64,000 nt of DNA, from NCBI RefSeq assembly GCF_963855985.1, contig NC_087110.1, forward strand, positions 3,153,001-3,217,000, in the 5' to 3' direction. The notes under the pieces were generated by a model, which saw nothing but the letters and a program-made list of their open reading frames with translations, did not search any database and was not told the origin of the DNA. Numbering within the stretch: position 1 is the stretch's first letter; each line of letters starts with the position of its first letter. Both the position numbers and the translations under genes were made by a program. Shown here piece by piece: positions 43,825 through 55,341 of the stretch. The stretch comes from Ostrinia nubilalis. Lineage: Eukaryota > Arthropoda > Insecta > Lepidoptera > Crambidae.

Positions 43825-44743
43825 CTGTAATAGTTATTGTCCACTTGTATACTCGTACATCGCAGTTGCCGAAGCAGTGACTTTTGAATCCGGGTCGAAC
43901 TCGCGATAACGACTGTCCCACTCCGGACGTTAGGTTCGGAGCTAAATGCTCTAGTTCTCTGGAGATTTCATGTGGACTGTTCTGCTGAACAACTTTAATA
44001 CTTCGACAATAGACGTCTAATCAGACACTCGATGTTTGTCGATAAGGGATAGAAAATCATTTGACAGAAGAATAAGATGAACAGGGCTTAAAGTTAGTAA
44101 GTTACCTAGATCATATTTGTCGCAGAGCTGATGCACGTGAGCGAGCTCTCGATTGAAGACCACGTTTCCTAGTCGACGTCTCCCAGTTCTATTAACCGAA
44201 GATGTCAAGCAGATAACTAGTACTGGCTGGACAAAAAAATGAGTTAATGAGCTCTACAGTGAAATACAGTGCATCTTGGTAGGCTTATGCCCAATAACTA
44301 TATTCTATTTCTATTCTATTCTGTGCTATTGAAAGGTTGATAAAACTTTTTTAACTTGCATTTTGTTTCTGGAATAAACCGAACACGAGATTTAGCAAGA
44401 CCAGTCCCACTGTATTATAATCTCTATTGGTACCAAGAATGCCTCAAGTTTTGATAGAGGTTATACCTAGCAATAACGCTCATGCGTTTATGTGCTAACT
44501 TTACCCAATTATGAACCTTATTATCTTAGTTCGGGAATTGTTTGAATTAAATTTTCCTATAATGGTATCAAGAAGATACGCTAGCATGCGTCTAATAATA
44601 ATTTACGAAGGTATGTAGGTAGTCTATGTAGGTACATAGAGCACATTATTAGAGCGGTAGTTGTTCTTTTAATTAGAAGATGATTTGGGCAACAATAACT
44701 ATTTTGAATAATTGGAAGCCGCAGGAATTACTTGCACTTTTGG
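43825..44743. other. Intergenic, nothing recognised
   Basis: The minus frame 44017-44208 has no motif. Forms the left flank of the large nested complex. Confidence 0.35.
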
Positions 44744-44956
44744 AGATATCGATGCCTCCTAAGTAAACTATCGTATGTCTTAAAACCAAACTTTACAGTA
44801 GAGCCATTTAAAGATATTTATGTGTGCAGTTTTCCCATCTTTTGAGCTAGGGATACGATTTTTTCAAAACTTATAGTCAATTTAAGGTGTATTCTCATAC
44901 AATAACATTTATTTGTAAATATTATTATAATATAATATTATATAATTATATAATAT

Positions 44957-45069
44957 TGTTATGTATGGAGGGTAAACCTTAAACTTATTATAAATACTCC
45001 TGTATGATGTGTGGTTCGCCAGTTCACAAATAGACGTAATAGCAAACAGACCGTTGTTTCATTTTATCA
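44957..45069 (+). repeat. Gypsy 5' LTR (113 bp)
   Basis: TGTTATGTATGGAGGGTAAA to GTTTCATTTTATCA. Unusually short for Ty3/Gypsy, where several hundred bases are common. Identical to the 3' LTR. Confidence 0.92.
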
Positions 45070-45070
45070 G

Positions 45071-45088
45071 TGGCGACTGCGGGTGGAC
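45071..45088 (+). promoter_or_regulatory. Primer-binding site
   Basis: TGGCGACTGCGGGTGGAC one base after the LTR. TGG is the complement of the CCA of a tRNA 3' end. TGGCGAC recalls the tRNA-Arg-type sites of some insect Gypsy elements, but the tRNA is not identified here. Confidence 0.7.
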
Positions 45089-45153
45089 TTGAAAATTGAC
45101 GCGACCGTTATATTTACTGGTAGTGTTACTTAATTTACTTGTGATTCGGAACT

Positions 45154-47339
45154 ATGTCGAAATTGAGTGAATTCAACGTGAAGGACGGCAATTGGCAGTC
45201 GTATTGTGACAGACTGGATATGTATTTCAAAGTAAATAGTGTGAAAGACGATCTCAAATTACCGACGCTTATCGCATTCATGGGTGAGGAGGCGTATGAA
45301 CTGCTAGTAAATCTATGCAGCCCGCGCAAACCAGCCGAAATGACATTGGAAGAGGTCAAGCAGGCGATGTTAAACCATCTACAACCCAGTCCATCGTTTT
45401 TAGCGGAAAGATACAAATTTCGACAAAGACGTCAATGTGTGGGTGAAAATATAGCAGTTTACGTGTCAGAACTAAAAAAACTGTCGCGTTATTGTGAATT
45501 CGGAACAAGCTTGGACGAGAATTTAAGGGACCAATTCGCGTGCGGAATAATGAGTGACGTCATCAGACAGCGGTTGTTTGCGGAGGGAAAAATTACGTTT
45601 GTAAAGGCAGTGTCAGTAGCGAACTCCATGGAAGCGGCGGAAAGAGATTCAGCAGCGGTGAGCATGCACAACGGCGGCGAGGGCGCATCGGCGTCGCGGG
45701 CTGCGGCTGCGCCCGGGGGCCGGACGGGGCCGGAGGCGGCGGGACGACGTAGTTCCGCGGGAATGGATTTAGCTGGGACACTAAACAAGCTACATCTACA
45801 GGGAGGATGTTTAGCATGCGGTGATTATAGGCATAAGAAAAATGACTGCAGATTTAAGACATACGAGTGCAGCCGTTGTAAAAAAGTGGGTCATCTAAGG
45901 CGGGTATGCCAACAGAATATAGATGCCCACGAGCCTAGAACTCGCAGAGGTAACTATCAAGGCGGACAATGGGGGCGCGGTGGCGTTCACGGCGGTAACG
46001 CCGGCAACCGCATCGAACGTTCCAGAGGCGGCCGCTCGGGGTCAAAGGTGAATCGGCTGGAAACTTATCGTGAGGAAGCGGACGAAGGCGGGGCTACATA
46101 TAGCAGCGAAGACGACGGAAATGAAGAAGCAATTTATCAAATGTCCTTAAATCAGTACCGACCGGTGAGCATGACAATATGTGTTAATAATGTAAATTTG
46201 TCAATGGAAGTTGACACGGGTTCACCTTTATCTTGCATTTCATTTGATACATACAAATTATTTTTCCAACATTTGCCTATTCAAAAATGTGATTTATCGG
46301 TTAGATTCTATAATGGAAGTAAAGTTAAGCCGTTAGGTTATTTGGAGGTAACAGTAAATTATAACAAAACGTGTAGAAAGCTAGATTTGTACGTTTTTAA
46401 TGATGGGGTTACATCGCTCCTGGGGCGTCAATGGATAGCTGAATTAAATATTTCCATACCAAGTATACCAATACAATGTAACTCTTTAAATAATAATTGT
46501 AATTTAAACGAAGTAAAGGAATTGAACAATGTACAAAAAAATGTAATCGTTAATGATGTTGTCGATAGATATAAGGAGTTATTCGACGGCGGGTTGGGGT
46601 GCTTCAACGGGGGCCGGGCGACACTTCGCATCCGCGAGGGCGCCGCGCCCGTGTTCTGCCGCGCGCGCCCGCTGCCGTACGCGCTGCGCGCGCGCGTAGA
46701 CGCCGAGCTGGACGCCATGCTGCGCGCCGGCGTCATCGAGCCCGTGGACTGCTCGGATTGGGCCACGCCGCTGGTAATTGTACATAAACCGGACGGCGCT
46801 TTACGTATCTGTGCTGATTATAAGGTGACGTTGAACAAAGTTTTAAAAGTAGATAAGTACCCTGTGCCTAAAATAGATGATTTGCTCACTAAATTAAGCG
46901 GTTATAACTATTTCACCAAGCTGGATTTATCTCAAGCTTACAATCAGGTATTGTTAGATGATACGAGTAATTTAACGGTGATAAATACTCATCGAGGTCT
47001 TTTTAAATATAATAGACTTGTTTACGGACTGTCGTCGAGTCCAGGAATATTTCAAAGAATTATGTCACAATTATTTGCCCACATGCCCAATGTCACTGTG
47101 TTTTTGGATGACATTTTAATAGGAGGTACATCTATTTCATCGAATTTGGAAACCCTAAATAATGTACTAAGAATATTGCAGGACCATGGTTTAAAATTAA
47201 AAAAACAGAAATGTGATTTCTTTAACAAAGAGGTAAAATATTTAGGTTTTATAATCAGTAATCAAGGGATTAAAGTTGATCCAGACAAAATTAAACCGAT
47301 AATAAACCTTCTCCCACCGAGAAATGTTTCTGAACTTAA
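45154..47339 (+). CDS. Gypsy Gag-Pol, first part: Gag, protease, start of RT
   Basis: Starts at ATG 45154, 85 bases after the LTR. Residues 1-200: Gag capsid-like region (L-S-E-F-N-V-K-D-G-N-W...), with a G/A-rich linker near 165-205. Two CCHC zinc knuckles follow at about 219-232 (CLACGDYRHKKNDC) and 239-252 (CSRCKKVGHLRRVC). The aspartic protease motif V-D-T-G-S is at about 350-354. RT begins with a GC-rich block near 480 (P-L-P-Y-A-L-R-A-R-V), then L-D-L-S-Q-A-Y-N-Q and the catalytic V-F-L-D-D-I-L. Gag and Pol share one frame, so no frameshift is needed. At codon 729 the TTAA element begins; translation would continue 20 codons into it and stop at 47398-47400. Confidence 0.92.
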
Positions 47340-47400
47340 GAGCCATTTTACATTTTCGTGCGAATTTCTAAGATTTTGGAAGCATGAATTACTATCTTAA

Positions 47401-49279
47401 GCAACATCCAGAGATTATTTAATAACTGCGAAAGATAGGTCGATCCTTGGTGTTGACCATTAATGAAACGGATTTACTAAAACTCTTTTGCTTAATTCTC
47501 AGTGCCCCATCTCCCACAACCATTTTACGGAAAAATTGCCGCAGACTCTATTTCAAAGTCCTGTATCTATTATTTATGCTCATATAATAAGCTTAAAAAT
47601 ATATAGTAATCATCAAACATATATTCTTGTAGTCCATTAATGAAATAGATTCTTGAATTTCATTACCATTATTGAGTAAAATCTAAAAATAATTTGGCAA
47701 ATTTGAAGATTAACGTCACATTTTGATCGTGGTTTTTAGTTTAAAAACACAGCAATAACTGCAATAAAAGTATCCCAAAATGAAGAATATTCATTGTAGT
47801 ATTGATTTCTACAGTTATTGTTTTAATATTAGTAACCACTTTGTCAAAATATTGATGTGAATATTAGTATAAATTACAATGCACAAGCCGACATCGATTA
47901 GTATGGCGCGAGCGCCCGTCAAGGCAGGACCTGTGTCACTTTTCCCGCCATGACGTTTACGTGCGTTCGTGTCGTGAAGCGGTGATTTATACGGCGACCA
48001 AATACATTTGATACTATGCCGAGTGGTCCCTGTTTCGAGTCGGCCGTTTGGTGGAGTGGTTTGAAACGGACTAATTTGTTTGTTTGGAGGCAATAGGCTC
48101 CGAAAAAAAATATTTCACGATTAGAATTCAAAATGTTTTCGTATTTTATGTAGGCTATAAAATATTTTTAAAGTTTAGTCCAAAATTCTTAATAAATTGG
48201 ACGTTTAATAAATAAATTTGATAACATATTATTTTTTTTTGTTTCCAGTACGATTTTAGGATTTAACTAAAATTTTTATATTTTATGCATATTTATTAAC
48301 TTCTAAAATATATTATATTCTATTGATAGATGACGTGCTTCGTATTTTATTAAAATTATTACCTGACTAGGTTCTATAGGTGTAGAATGTTATTTTGGAG
48401 ATAACTTGCTTCCATAGAGGTATTTTATAGAGAGATGCTTAGTAATGCGCTGAATTCGAAACTCAGTGTCGCATTAGGAATTCACACACACAAAGTCAAA
48501 ATATGTGCTCATTAACCACTGCGGTATTAGTATTTAATGTTCGAATAATCTTTAGTACTATGCAAGCAATGTAAACTGTTTACATTATGTCGTCGCTGCT
48601 GTCATTATTGCTTTCACAAGCAATATGTTCTGTTTTTGGGCATATTGTTGCGACACCGGCTCCGCCCCCTTGTCACATCTCCCTTTAGTTTCTGTAATCT
48701 GTGCTTGCATCGAGGTTGATATCAATTAAAATTAAATATTCCTTAGTGCTTTTGATTTATATTATTTTTTTATTTTGTGTTTGAAAAATCAAGGTCAGAT
48801 CGCAATAAAATAACAAGTGAAAACGTAACATTGATGAGGTAATTCTATTAGAAAGTAGGTATGTATTCATTCCTAGGATTCCAATAACACCATCAAATTC
48901 AAGAGAATTCAAGGGAGTGCAGTTTCCCATCTCATGCTTAGGGGCCACGGTTTAAAATAGCGTGGTTGCATAGAGCAACTACGTGCGCTGCTCATACTAA
49001 TTTTCGATACAAAAGCAAGTGTTGGCGCCCTCACGAGTTTTAGCGGAGTGCCATATGGTAGCGGGAGTAGACTTAAGAGAAATCTATGCTTCTCCGACAG
49101 CCAGTTGTATGTATCATGCTCCAGAGTATGCGCACAATTCTGGTCGATGCTAGGGATGGATAAGCGTCGCTGTCGCTGGCGACAGGATCTTCTGGTTCAG
49201 GGTTCATGGCGTAGGTCTCAGGCAAAATTAAATCCACTCGTAGAGAATAATAGGCTAGATGTCAAAATTTCAATTATTT
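47401..49279. other. Left part of the TTAA element, non-coding
   Basis: AT-rich with two GC-richer islands (47890-48060, with GGCGCGAGCGCCCG; 48640-48680). Frames at 47815-48131 (minus) and 49048-49335 (plus) show no transposase motif. Confidence 0.4.
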
Positions 49280-49514
49280 GTCCGTCAGACAGTTATTTAG
49301 AAAATATTACTCATATTTTTTATTTTCTTTCATAATGAAATAATAACAGTGCTACATCGAGTTGAAATGGCGCGATACGTCACGTTTGAGTAGAATTTTT
49401 ACTCAAAAGTGACGTCACGCGACATTTCAACTCAATACAATACTGTAATTACTCGTTTATGAAAAAAATAAAAAAATATGTCTCCAAAATTTTTTAATTA
49501 TCTCTCTGACGGAC
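49280..49514. mobile_element. 235-bp MITE nested in the TTAA element
   Basis: GTCCGTCAGACAGTTA at the left against complement GTCCGTCAGAGAGATA at the right. The centre is a strong hairpin: GAGTTGAAATGGCGCGATAC (49357) pairs with GTCACGCGACATTTCAACTC (49414). TSD unclear. Confidence 0.75.
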
Positions 49515-49600
49515 TAAACAGAATTTCGATTTCATTACCCAGTCATCATCCCTATTACACACAGCACTAGAGTCGTATCGGAACTGAGTGAACCAACTGC

Positions 49601-49707
49601 TGTACTGTAAAGTTTCATCAAAATCTGTTCAGTAGTTTTTGCGTGAAAGAGTAACAAACATCCAGACATCCACACAAACGTTCGTATTTATAATATTAGT
49701 AAGACTA
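49601..49707 (+). repeat. Dispersed repeat end, copy 1
   Basis: AAGTTTCATCAAAATCTGTT, AGTAGTTTTTGCGTGAAAGA and TTATAATATTAGTAAG. Nearly the same text is at 55237-55341. Such text is very common in Lepidoptera; its reverse complement starts the repeat at 37436. Confidence 0.65.
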
Positions 49708-49803
49708 GTAAGATTTAAGATAGTTAGATGAATTATTTTAGTTATTTGTTTAATAATAATAATATTTATTTATTTCTTAGCTCTGTCTGATAATGGATCT
49801 GGA

Positions 49804-49835
49804 GGAGTTGCAATGGCCACCTCCATTGCAACTCC
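49804..49835. repeat. Short perfect hairpin
   Basis: GGAGTTGCAATGG and CCATTGCAACTCC separated by six bases. Confidence 0.7.
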
Positions 49836-49987
49836 GTAACAAAACAATAGAACCCTATGGAGTTTGGGCTTGTGTGATTTGCTTTGACGAATACTTCGTC
49901 CCTAAATGATATCCAGGGTCCGATGATGGAGCTGTAAGGGGGCAAATTTTTTTTTCACTATGTCACTGTCTTTATTTTTTACTTATA

Positions 49988-50723
49988 GCCCGACCAGGAA
50001 CATAAAAACCCTGGCATAGAGGCGCGTTAATTGCATTTGATAGTGCAACACTGAGTACAGTCGTACCTGTGTTAAATTAATAGGCTAATTTTATGTATCA
50101 GGATTCAGGATTACGGGCTAATTTGATATTTTCATAAATTAACGAAAAAAGATTATATAGGTAACTTGGTCTAAATAAATTAAATGAAACCATCAATCGA
50201 GCTAGTAGGATTTATTTTATTATTCATCAATAATCAAATTCAGAACTTGAATATTGAACTGCAATGTCTGCTCATGAACGCTTCAAACTCGGTACTTCTT
50301 TCCCAATTCCATAAAATTCAACACTTTCAAAGTTACAAAAATCTTTAAAATAGGTAGTTGAAACAAACCACAGCTAATTTTCATAGTGGACTATACTATA
50401 CGATAAACATGTCAGTCAATTTGACAACCTTTGTCGGAAACATTATTCAATGAAAATATTGTCCGAATCCTTAGTACTTCTAATTTAACACATTGTGAAC
50501 CAGTTTTCTTTCACGACTATAAAAAGTTTTTAGCAATTTAATTCCCAAATCCATTGCACACATTTAAAATAAAGTTTGTTTACACTTTGACAGCAATAGA
50601 CAGTTTATTATTGACATGCAAGGTGACATGTCAATGAAGTTTTCAGTTACTGTTGCCATTAAAAGAAATTAGTACCATTAGTTTTCCGCAACATGGCGAG
50701 GCTTTTTATGTTCCTGGTCGGGC
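49988..50723. mobile_element. 736-bp MITE nested in the TTAA element
   Basis: GCCCGACCAGGAACATAAAA at the left is exactly mirrored by TTTTATGTTCCTGGTCGGGC at the right, with partial pairing beyond (CCCTGGCAT, ATGGCGAGG). TATA on both sides fits a TA target. AT-rich, no transposase. Confidence 0.8.
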
Positions 50724-51006
50724 TATAATATATATTTTACATATTATACCTATACGTGTTTCATTTATTAATCGAAATATAAAAATCTTTGAAAGACTAA
50801 ATACCTAAACTCTATTAAAATTTTAAATTAATTATTCATGTTTTAATACCTTATTCTACCTAAAAATTAATAACTTATATCAAGTCTTAATACGGTCACG
50901 GCTCAAGATTTTTTTGTCCATTTCGGCGTTCTTTTTACTCTTTTGTCTTTGCGTTGACAGTTTGTAGCTAAATTCGCGCGGAATATTTTTGTGAAATGGC
51001 TCTTAA

Positions 51007-53092
51007 ATCATTTCTAGGGATGATTAATTTCTACGGCAAATTTATAAAAAACTTAAGTTTTCATTTATCACCTTTATATGATTTGCTTAGGAAAGGAAAA
51101 CATTGGCATTGGGAACATATTCATGATCGTTGCTTTAAGTTAGTAAAAAGGCTACTAATCGGCGCGGACGTGCTGGTGCACTACGACGAGTCGCGCGAGC
51201 TCGTGCTGACGTGCGACGCGAGCGCGCACGGGCTGGGCGCGGTGCTGGCGCAGCGCGGCGCGGGCGCCGAGCGGCCCGTGGCCTACGCCTCGCGGGCGCT
51301 CACCCGAGCCGAGATTAATTACAGCCAAATTCACAAGGAGGCCCTTGCTATAGTTTTTGCTGTAAAAAAATTTCATCAGTTCTTGTATGGTAGACACTTC
51401 ACTTTGCGGACGGACCATAAACCCCTTGTAAGCATTTTTGGCCCGGATACAGGGGTACCGAGCATGACGGCTAGTAGGTTGCAAAGGTGGGCGTTGTTAT
51501 TGTCGGCCTACGATTTTTCTATCGAATATGTTAGCACTGATAACAATACGGCCGATGCATTATCGCGCATGTTGGAAAGTTACAAAGCGCTGAACGCGAC
51601 AACTCACGAGTCAAACGAACCGGAACAGACTTATCTACATTTTGCTTCGGAAGCATTACTACTTAAATACGAGGATATCAGAGACGGGACTAGGAAAGAT
51701 CCGATTCTAGGTCGCGTGTTAAGTTACGTTAAAGACGGGTGGCCGAACGAAGTCGAAATTCGCGAGCTTCAACCTTATTACAATAGACGGAACGAGTTAT
51801 ACATAGAATTGGGTTGTCTTATGTGGGGGTATCGACTCGTGATTCCTAGCACTTGTCGGGATGACGTACTCAGAGAACTACACGACACACACATGGGCAT
51901 CGTGCGGACGAAGAGCATCGCCCGCAGCTACGTGTGGTGGCCCGGCGTAGACGAGGCGGTGGAGGCGCTGTGCCGGGCGTGCGCCGTGTGCGCGGAGCAG
52001 GCGGCGGCGCCGGCGCAGCACGCGCCCGTGCCGTGGCCATGGCCGGCCCGCCCGTGGACGAGGCTACATGTAGATTTCTTAGGGCCAATTTGTGGCGAGA
52101 AATACTTAGTAGTTATAGACGCCTGTTCTAAATGGATCGAAATCTGCAAGATGCATACTACGACTGCTAAAATGGTAATAAATAAATTACGGGAAATGTG
52201 GGCTCGTTTCGGTATCCCTAAACAACTCGTTAGCGATAACGGGCCCCCGTTCAGTAGCGACGAGTTTAATTATTTTTTAACAAACAATGGCGTAGAACAC
52301 ATCTTTTCTGCACCATACCACCCCGCTTCTAATGGTTTGGCTGAGAATGCTGTAAAAATATGTAAAAAGGTTATTAAAAAAGCGGTCGCACAGCGAGCAG
52401 ACGTAGATGCGGCCTTACAACGTTTTTTATTAATTTATCGCACTACGGAACATAGTACGACCAAGGAAAGTCCAGCGCAAATATTACAAGGTAGATTATT
52501 GCGAACGAGACTCGACCGGCTGAAACCGCCGCGGGAGGAGCTAGTGGCGGCGGCGCAGCGCCGGCAGCAGCGCGCGGCGGGCGGCTCGTGGCGCGGCTTC
52601 CAGGCCGGCGACTCCGTCTGGGTGCGGGTGTATCATCCGCAGAGTAAGTGGGTAAGTGGTTTAACTATCGAAAAGTTAGGTAACACAGATTATAATATAA
52701 AATTAGACGATGGCACAGTGGTACATAGGCACGCCGATCAAATGAGATTGAAATGTAAAGTAAAGACGTCCCAAATGACATCAACGGACCCTGTAAACAG
52801 CACAGGTACGAATGAAAAGGAAGAATTGAGTAATCTGAGGAAACCGGTTTTTTATCCAGCTGCGTGTCTCACACCGAGCGGTGGGCGGGTGACGTCGGTG
52901 GGGGGCGAGGGCAGTAGTCGGCCCACGGGCCCGGTCCCTGGCGAATGCGAAGTGTCTGGGTCGGAAGTAACTAGGTCTCAGGACCAGACCGGAGCACACA
53001 CGGGTCCAACCCATGAACCCCTGCCCATCGCGAATGAGCCTCGTTACCCAATACGTACGCGTAGACCCCCAGAGCGATATGGATATTCATAA
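51007..53092 (+). CDS. Gypsy Gag-Pol, second part: RT end, RNase H, integrase
   Basis: Resumes in the original frame after the right TTAA with S-F-L-G-M-I-N-F-Y-G-K-F. RNase H: D in L-T-C-D-A-S, E in Q-I-H-K-E-A-L-A, D in T-D-H-K-P-L and D in N-T-A-D-A-L-S-R, all four present. Integrase: zinc-binding H-D-T-H and C-R-A-C-A-V-C, catalytic D in V-D-F-L-G-P, D in S-D-N-G-P-P-F and E in G-L-A-E-N-A. A C-terminal domain (A-G-D-S-V-W-V-R-V-Y) ends in a P/T/S-rich tail at the stop 53090-53092. About 694 residues; with the first part the polyprotein is about 1423 residues, normal for the group. An ATG at 50996 lies in the TTAA element and is not the natural start. Confidence 0.92.
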
Positions 53093-53454
53093 TCCAATAT
53101 AATAATACTTTATAACAGTATGTTGTTACTATATAGTATTGTATAATAATGAGTAGGTATCTACTACTTTAAGATTTCTTGTAAATATGATATGTCTATG
53201 TTTGTACCTTTTCTAGGCTACCTATCTCCGTCCGATGTTAGGTAGGTAATTGTTAATAAAATTATTATATGAAACAAGGTTAAATTAAAATGTTATTTTT
53301 CATGAGTCATACTTATATGAATAAATATTTGTAGTAAAGACCTGTTACATAATGTGTTATGCTCAGTTCATTGTTCATAGCATAATTTAGTTATTAATTT
53401 AGTTATTGGTTGAATTCGTTAGTTGAACTTCAATGTATTAAATAAGGGTGGAGG
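53093..53454 (+). other. Gypsy 3' untranslated region and polypurine tract
   Basis: No env-like frame. AT-rich, ending in AATAAGGGTGGAGG (53441-53454), the polypurine tract directly before the 3' LTR. Confidence 0.8.
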
Positions 53455-53567
53455 TGTTATGTATGGAGGGTAAACCTTAAACTTATTATAAATACTCCTG
53501 TATGATGTGTGGTTCGCCAGTTCACAAATAGACGTAATAGCAAACAGACCGTTGTTTCATTTTATCA
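53455..53567 (+). repeat. Gypsy 3' LTR (113 bp)
   Basis: Identical to 44957-45069 at every position. Followed by TATTG of the target. Confidence 0.92.
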
Positions 53568-54624
53568 TATTGTAGTTTTGGAGATATTGTTGTTACGGTG
53601 TTTTACGGCGGATAAAATTAGTCAGAGAAATCGTAACATAACTATACAATTATTTACTTTGTCTAGCTGTAGGTAAAATATATAGTAAGAGCCACTTACT
53701 CCATTGTACGGGAACATAATCATTTATACTGTCGAAGGTATGTTACATATTTATTAATTTTTCATTGTAAATTCCTGCTAAAACTAAATTATTCAATTAG
53801 GTACTCATCTATTTTGGACAAAAGGATTCACAAAATCAATTTGAACACAATGAAAGTCTTGAAATGAAACCTCTGTTTTAAATACCATATTTATTAATTT
53901 GTACCAAAGAATCACGTTATAACAGTCTTTCTTTCTTATGAAAATATAATTAAAATAGTTTTAAATTAACATAGAATGTGAAGTTATTACAAATAATTAA
54001 ATCAAAAGTAATTAACTGACGAGATCAAATAAATTTTTTTTTTTTGTTTTCTAATAAACATTGATTTTATTTTTGAAACATAGAAATTACGATTAAATTA
54101 AAAAGTTTTATTTATAAAGTGATAAAAGGAATATGTATCTTCTTTATTAACCTTAAAATAAGCAAAATCTATTCTTAATTGATAAAATCAATTAACAAAG
54201 TTACATCTTATTGTTCTTACTTTAAAAAAAATAGTATTTAATCTTATTAGAGCCTCTAATATTATTCAAAAATTGTACATAAGGAATCTATATAATAGGT
54301 AACATGAATAATAATTAATGATAATTCAGTAAATTGTGTTTTTTTTTTTCTGAAATCAATTAAGTTTAAGTTATGAGTTATTTTTTTCTACTGCACTTTT
54401 AAAGATATTTATTTTATTTAGTTACATTTTTATGTATTTTTATAAGTAATCAATAATAGGTAAAAAACTTTATAACCAAAAAAAGTTAATCTGAATCAGT
54501 CTCAGCATTATGATTAGAAGAATCTACAAGAAGATTGTGATAGAATTGGTGATGCACCGCTGGAATGACACCACTAGTACAAAGGCTTACCAAGTATTTT
54601 TTTTAACTTTGGTTATAGTAACAC
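53568..54624. other. Outer element interior, AT-rich
   Basis: Over 75% AT with many T and A runs (e.g. 54035-54047). No frame or recognised repeat. Confidence 0.4.
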
Positions 54625-54772
54625 ATGGTTAAAAAGGGGGCAAACATCAGAGTAATCTTGCTGTCGTCATCTCGTGTTATTTTTAGTAACAACAGTCATA
54701 ATATTGAGACTCATCCAAATGATATTTATAATGGAGTTTATTTGAACACAACAACACCGTTCAACATCGACA

Positions 54773-54871
54773 CCGGATCACGAGTCGGCCAGTCCGACCC
54801 CTTCACCGTTCGGCTATCTGGCCACGATAGCCGAACGGTGAAGGGGTCGGACTGGCCGACTCGTGATCCGG
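54773..54871. repeat. Perfect 45-bp inverted repeat over a SINE head
   Basis: CCGGATCACGAGTCGGCCAG... (54773-54817) is an exact complement of 54827-54871, with a 9-base loop. It is a head-to-head duplication of the SINE A-box half. Confidence 0.85.
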
Positions 54872-55003
54872 GGAACGCGGGTTCGGTCCCCGCCGCCGCT
54901 CGACTATTGTGGTGAGCTCACTCGTGACACAAGCATATTTAGCTTAGTACGAGGGGCTAACGGGAGTATTAGTAATTTGTGAAATAACAAATTACTAATA
55001 ATC

Positions 55004-55034
<31 letters not shown>
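54826..55034 (+). mobile_element. tRNA-derived SINE, copy 2
   Basis: A-box-like TAGCCGAACGGTGAAGG, B-box GGTTCGGTCCC, and a perfect T-stem GCGGG/CCCGC make a tRNA-like head. Then CGACTATTGTGGTGAGCTCA, ACACAAGCATATTTAGC, a hairpin TATTAGTAATTTGT..ACAAATTACTAATA and a poly(A) tail (55010-55035). The acceptor stem does not pair, so it is not a tRNA gene. Confidence 0.7.
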
Positions 55035-55036
<2 letters not shown>

Positions 55037-55236
55037 TTTTGAGTCAATCTTAGGCTGTAAAAATTGGACTAAGAACTTGAACGGTGTTGTTGTGTTCAAA
55101 TAAACTCCATTATAAATATCATTTGGATGAGTCTCAATATATGACTGTTGTTACTAAAACTAACACGAGACGACGACAGCAAGATTACTCTGATGTTTGC
55201 TTTCTTTTTAACCATTATAAACAAAAATACTGTAAA

Positions 55237-55341
55237 GTTTCATCAAAATCTGTTCGGTAGTTTTTGCGCGAAAGAGTTACAAATTTCCAGACATCCTGAT
55301 ATCCAGACATCCTAACTTTCGCATTTATAATATTAGTAGGA
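55237..55341 (+). repeat. Dispersed repeat end, copy 2
   Basis: Matches 49601-49707 (AAGTTTCATCAAAATCTGTT, TAGTTTTTGCGCGAAAGAGT, TTATAATATTAGTAGGA). Confidence 0.65.

Larger units (their letters stand above)
47340..51002. mobile_element. 3.66-kb TTAA element (piggyBac-like) inside the RT domain
   Basis: TTAA at 47336-47339 and 51003-51006 is the exact duplication of one TTAA in the Gypsy RT. The TIRs are GAGCCATTTTACA and (complement) GAGCCATTTCACA, with GCGAATTT shared a little further in. Excision at one TTAA would leave the Gag-Pol frame continuous. No transposase frame is visible, so it is probably non-autonomous. Ends differ from the CCC ends of classic piggyBac and of the element at 2698, so the family assignment rests on TTAA alone. 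Carries two nested MITEs and other repeats. Confidence 0.8.
44957..53567 (+). mobile_element. Ty3/Gypsy LTR retrotransposon, recently inserted
   Basis: Two identical 113-bp LTRs (44957-45069, 53455-53567) start TGTTATG and end TTTTATCA. TAT (or ATAT, counting one shared base) is duplicated outside. The primer-binding site begins TGGCGACTGCGG at 45071. A purine tract AAGGGTGGAGG sits directly before the 3' LTR. Inside is one Gag-Pol frame, broken only by a 3663-bp TTAA element (47340-51002). No envelope frame follows Pol. Identical LTRs mean insertion was too recent for a single substitution in 113 bp. Confidence 0.93.
54625..55215. mobile_element. Foldback element with ~140-bp arms around a SINE
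   Basis: The left arm 54625-54764 (ATGGTTAAAAAG, CAAACATCAGAGTAATCTTG, CTCATCCAAATGATATTTAT, ACACAACAACACCGTTCAA) is mirrored at 55078-55215 with few differences. The 300-bp centre is a SINE and a second palindrome. The open frame 54625-54915 follows the left arm and is not a gene. Confidence 0.8.

Noticed and set aside
47815..48131. Two minus-strand frames in the TTAA element as possible transposase
   Set aside because: Too short, no DDE or DDD motif, and they overlap in different frames.
50996..51006. ATG at 50996 as a natural start of a separate pol gene
   Set aside because: It belongs to the right end of the TTAA element; the true frame comes from the Gag-Pol interrupted at 47339.
54826..54900. 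Functional tRNA gene
   Set aside because: The A and B boxes and T-stem are present but the acceptor stem does not pair, and the SINE body and poly(A) follow.
54625..54915. 96-codon frame
   Set aside because: It lies in the left arm of a foldback element and a SINE palindrome.
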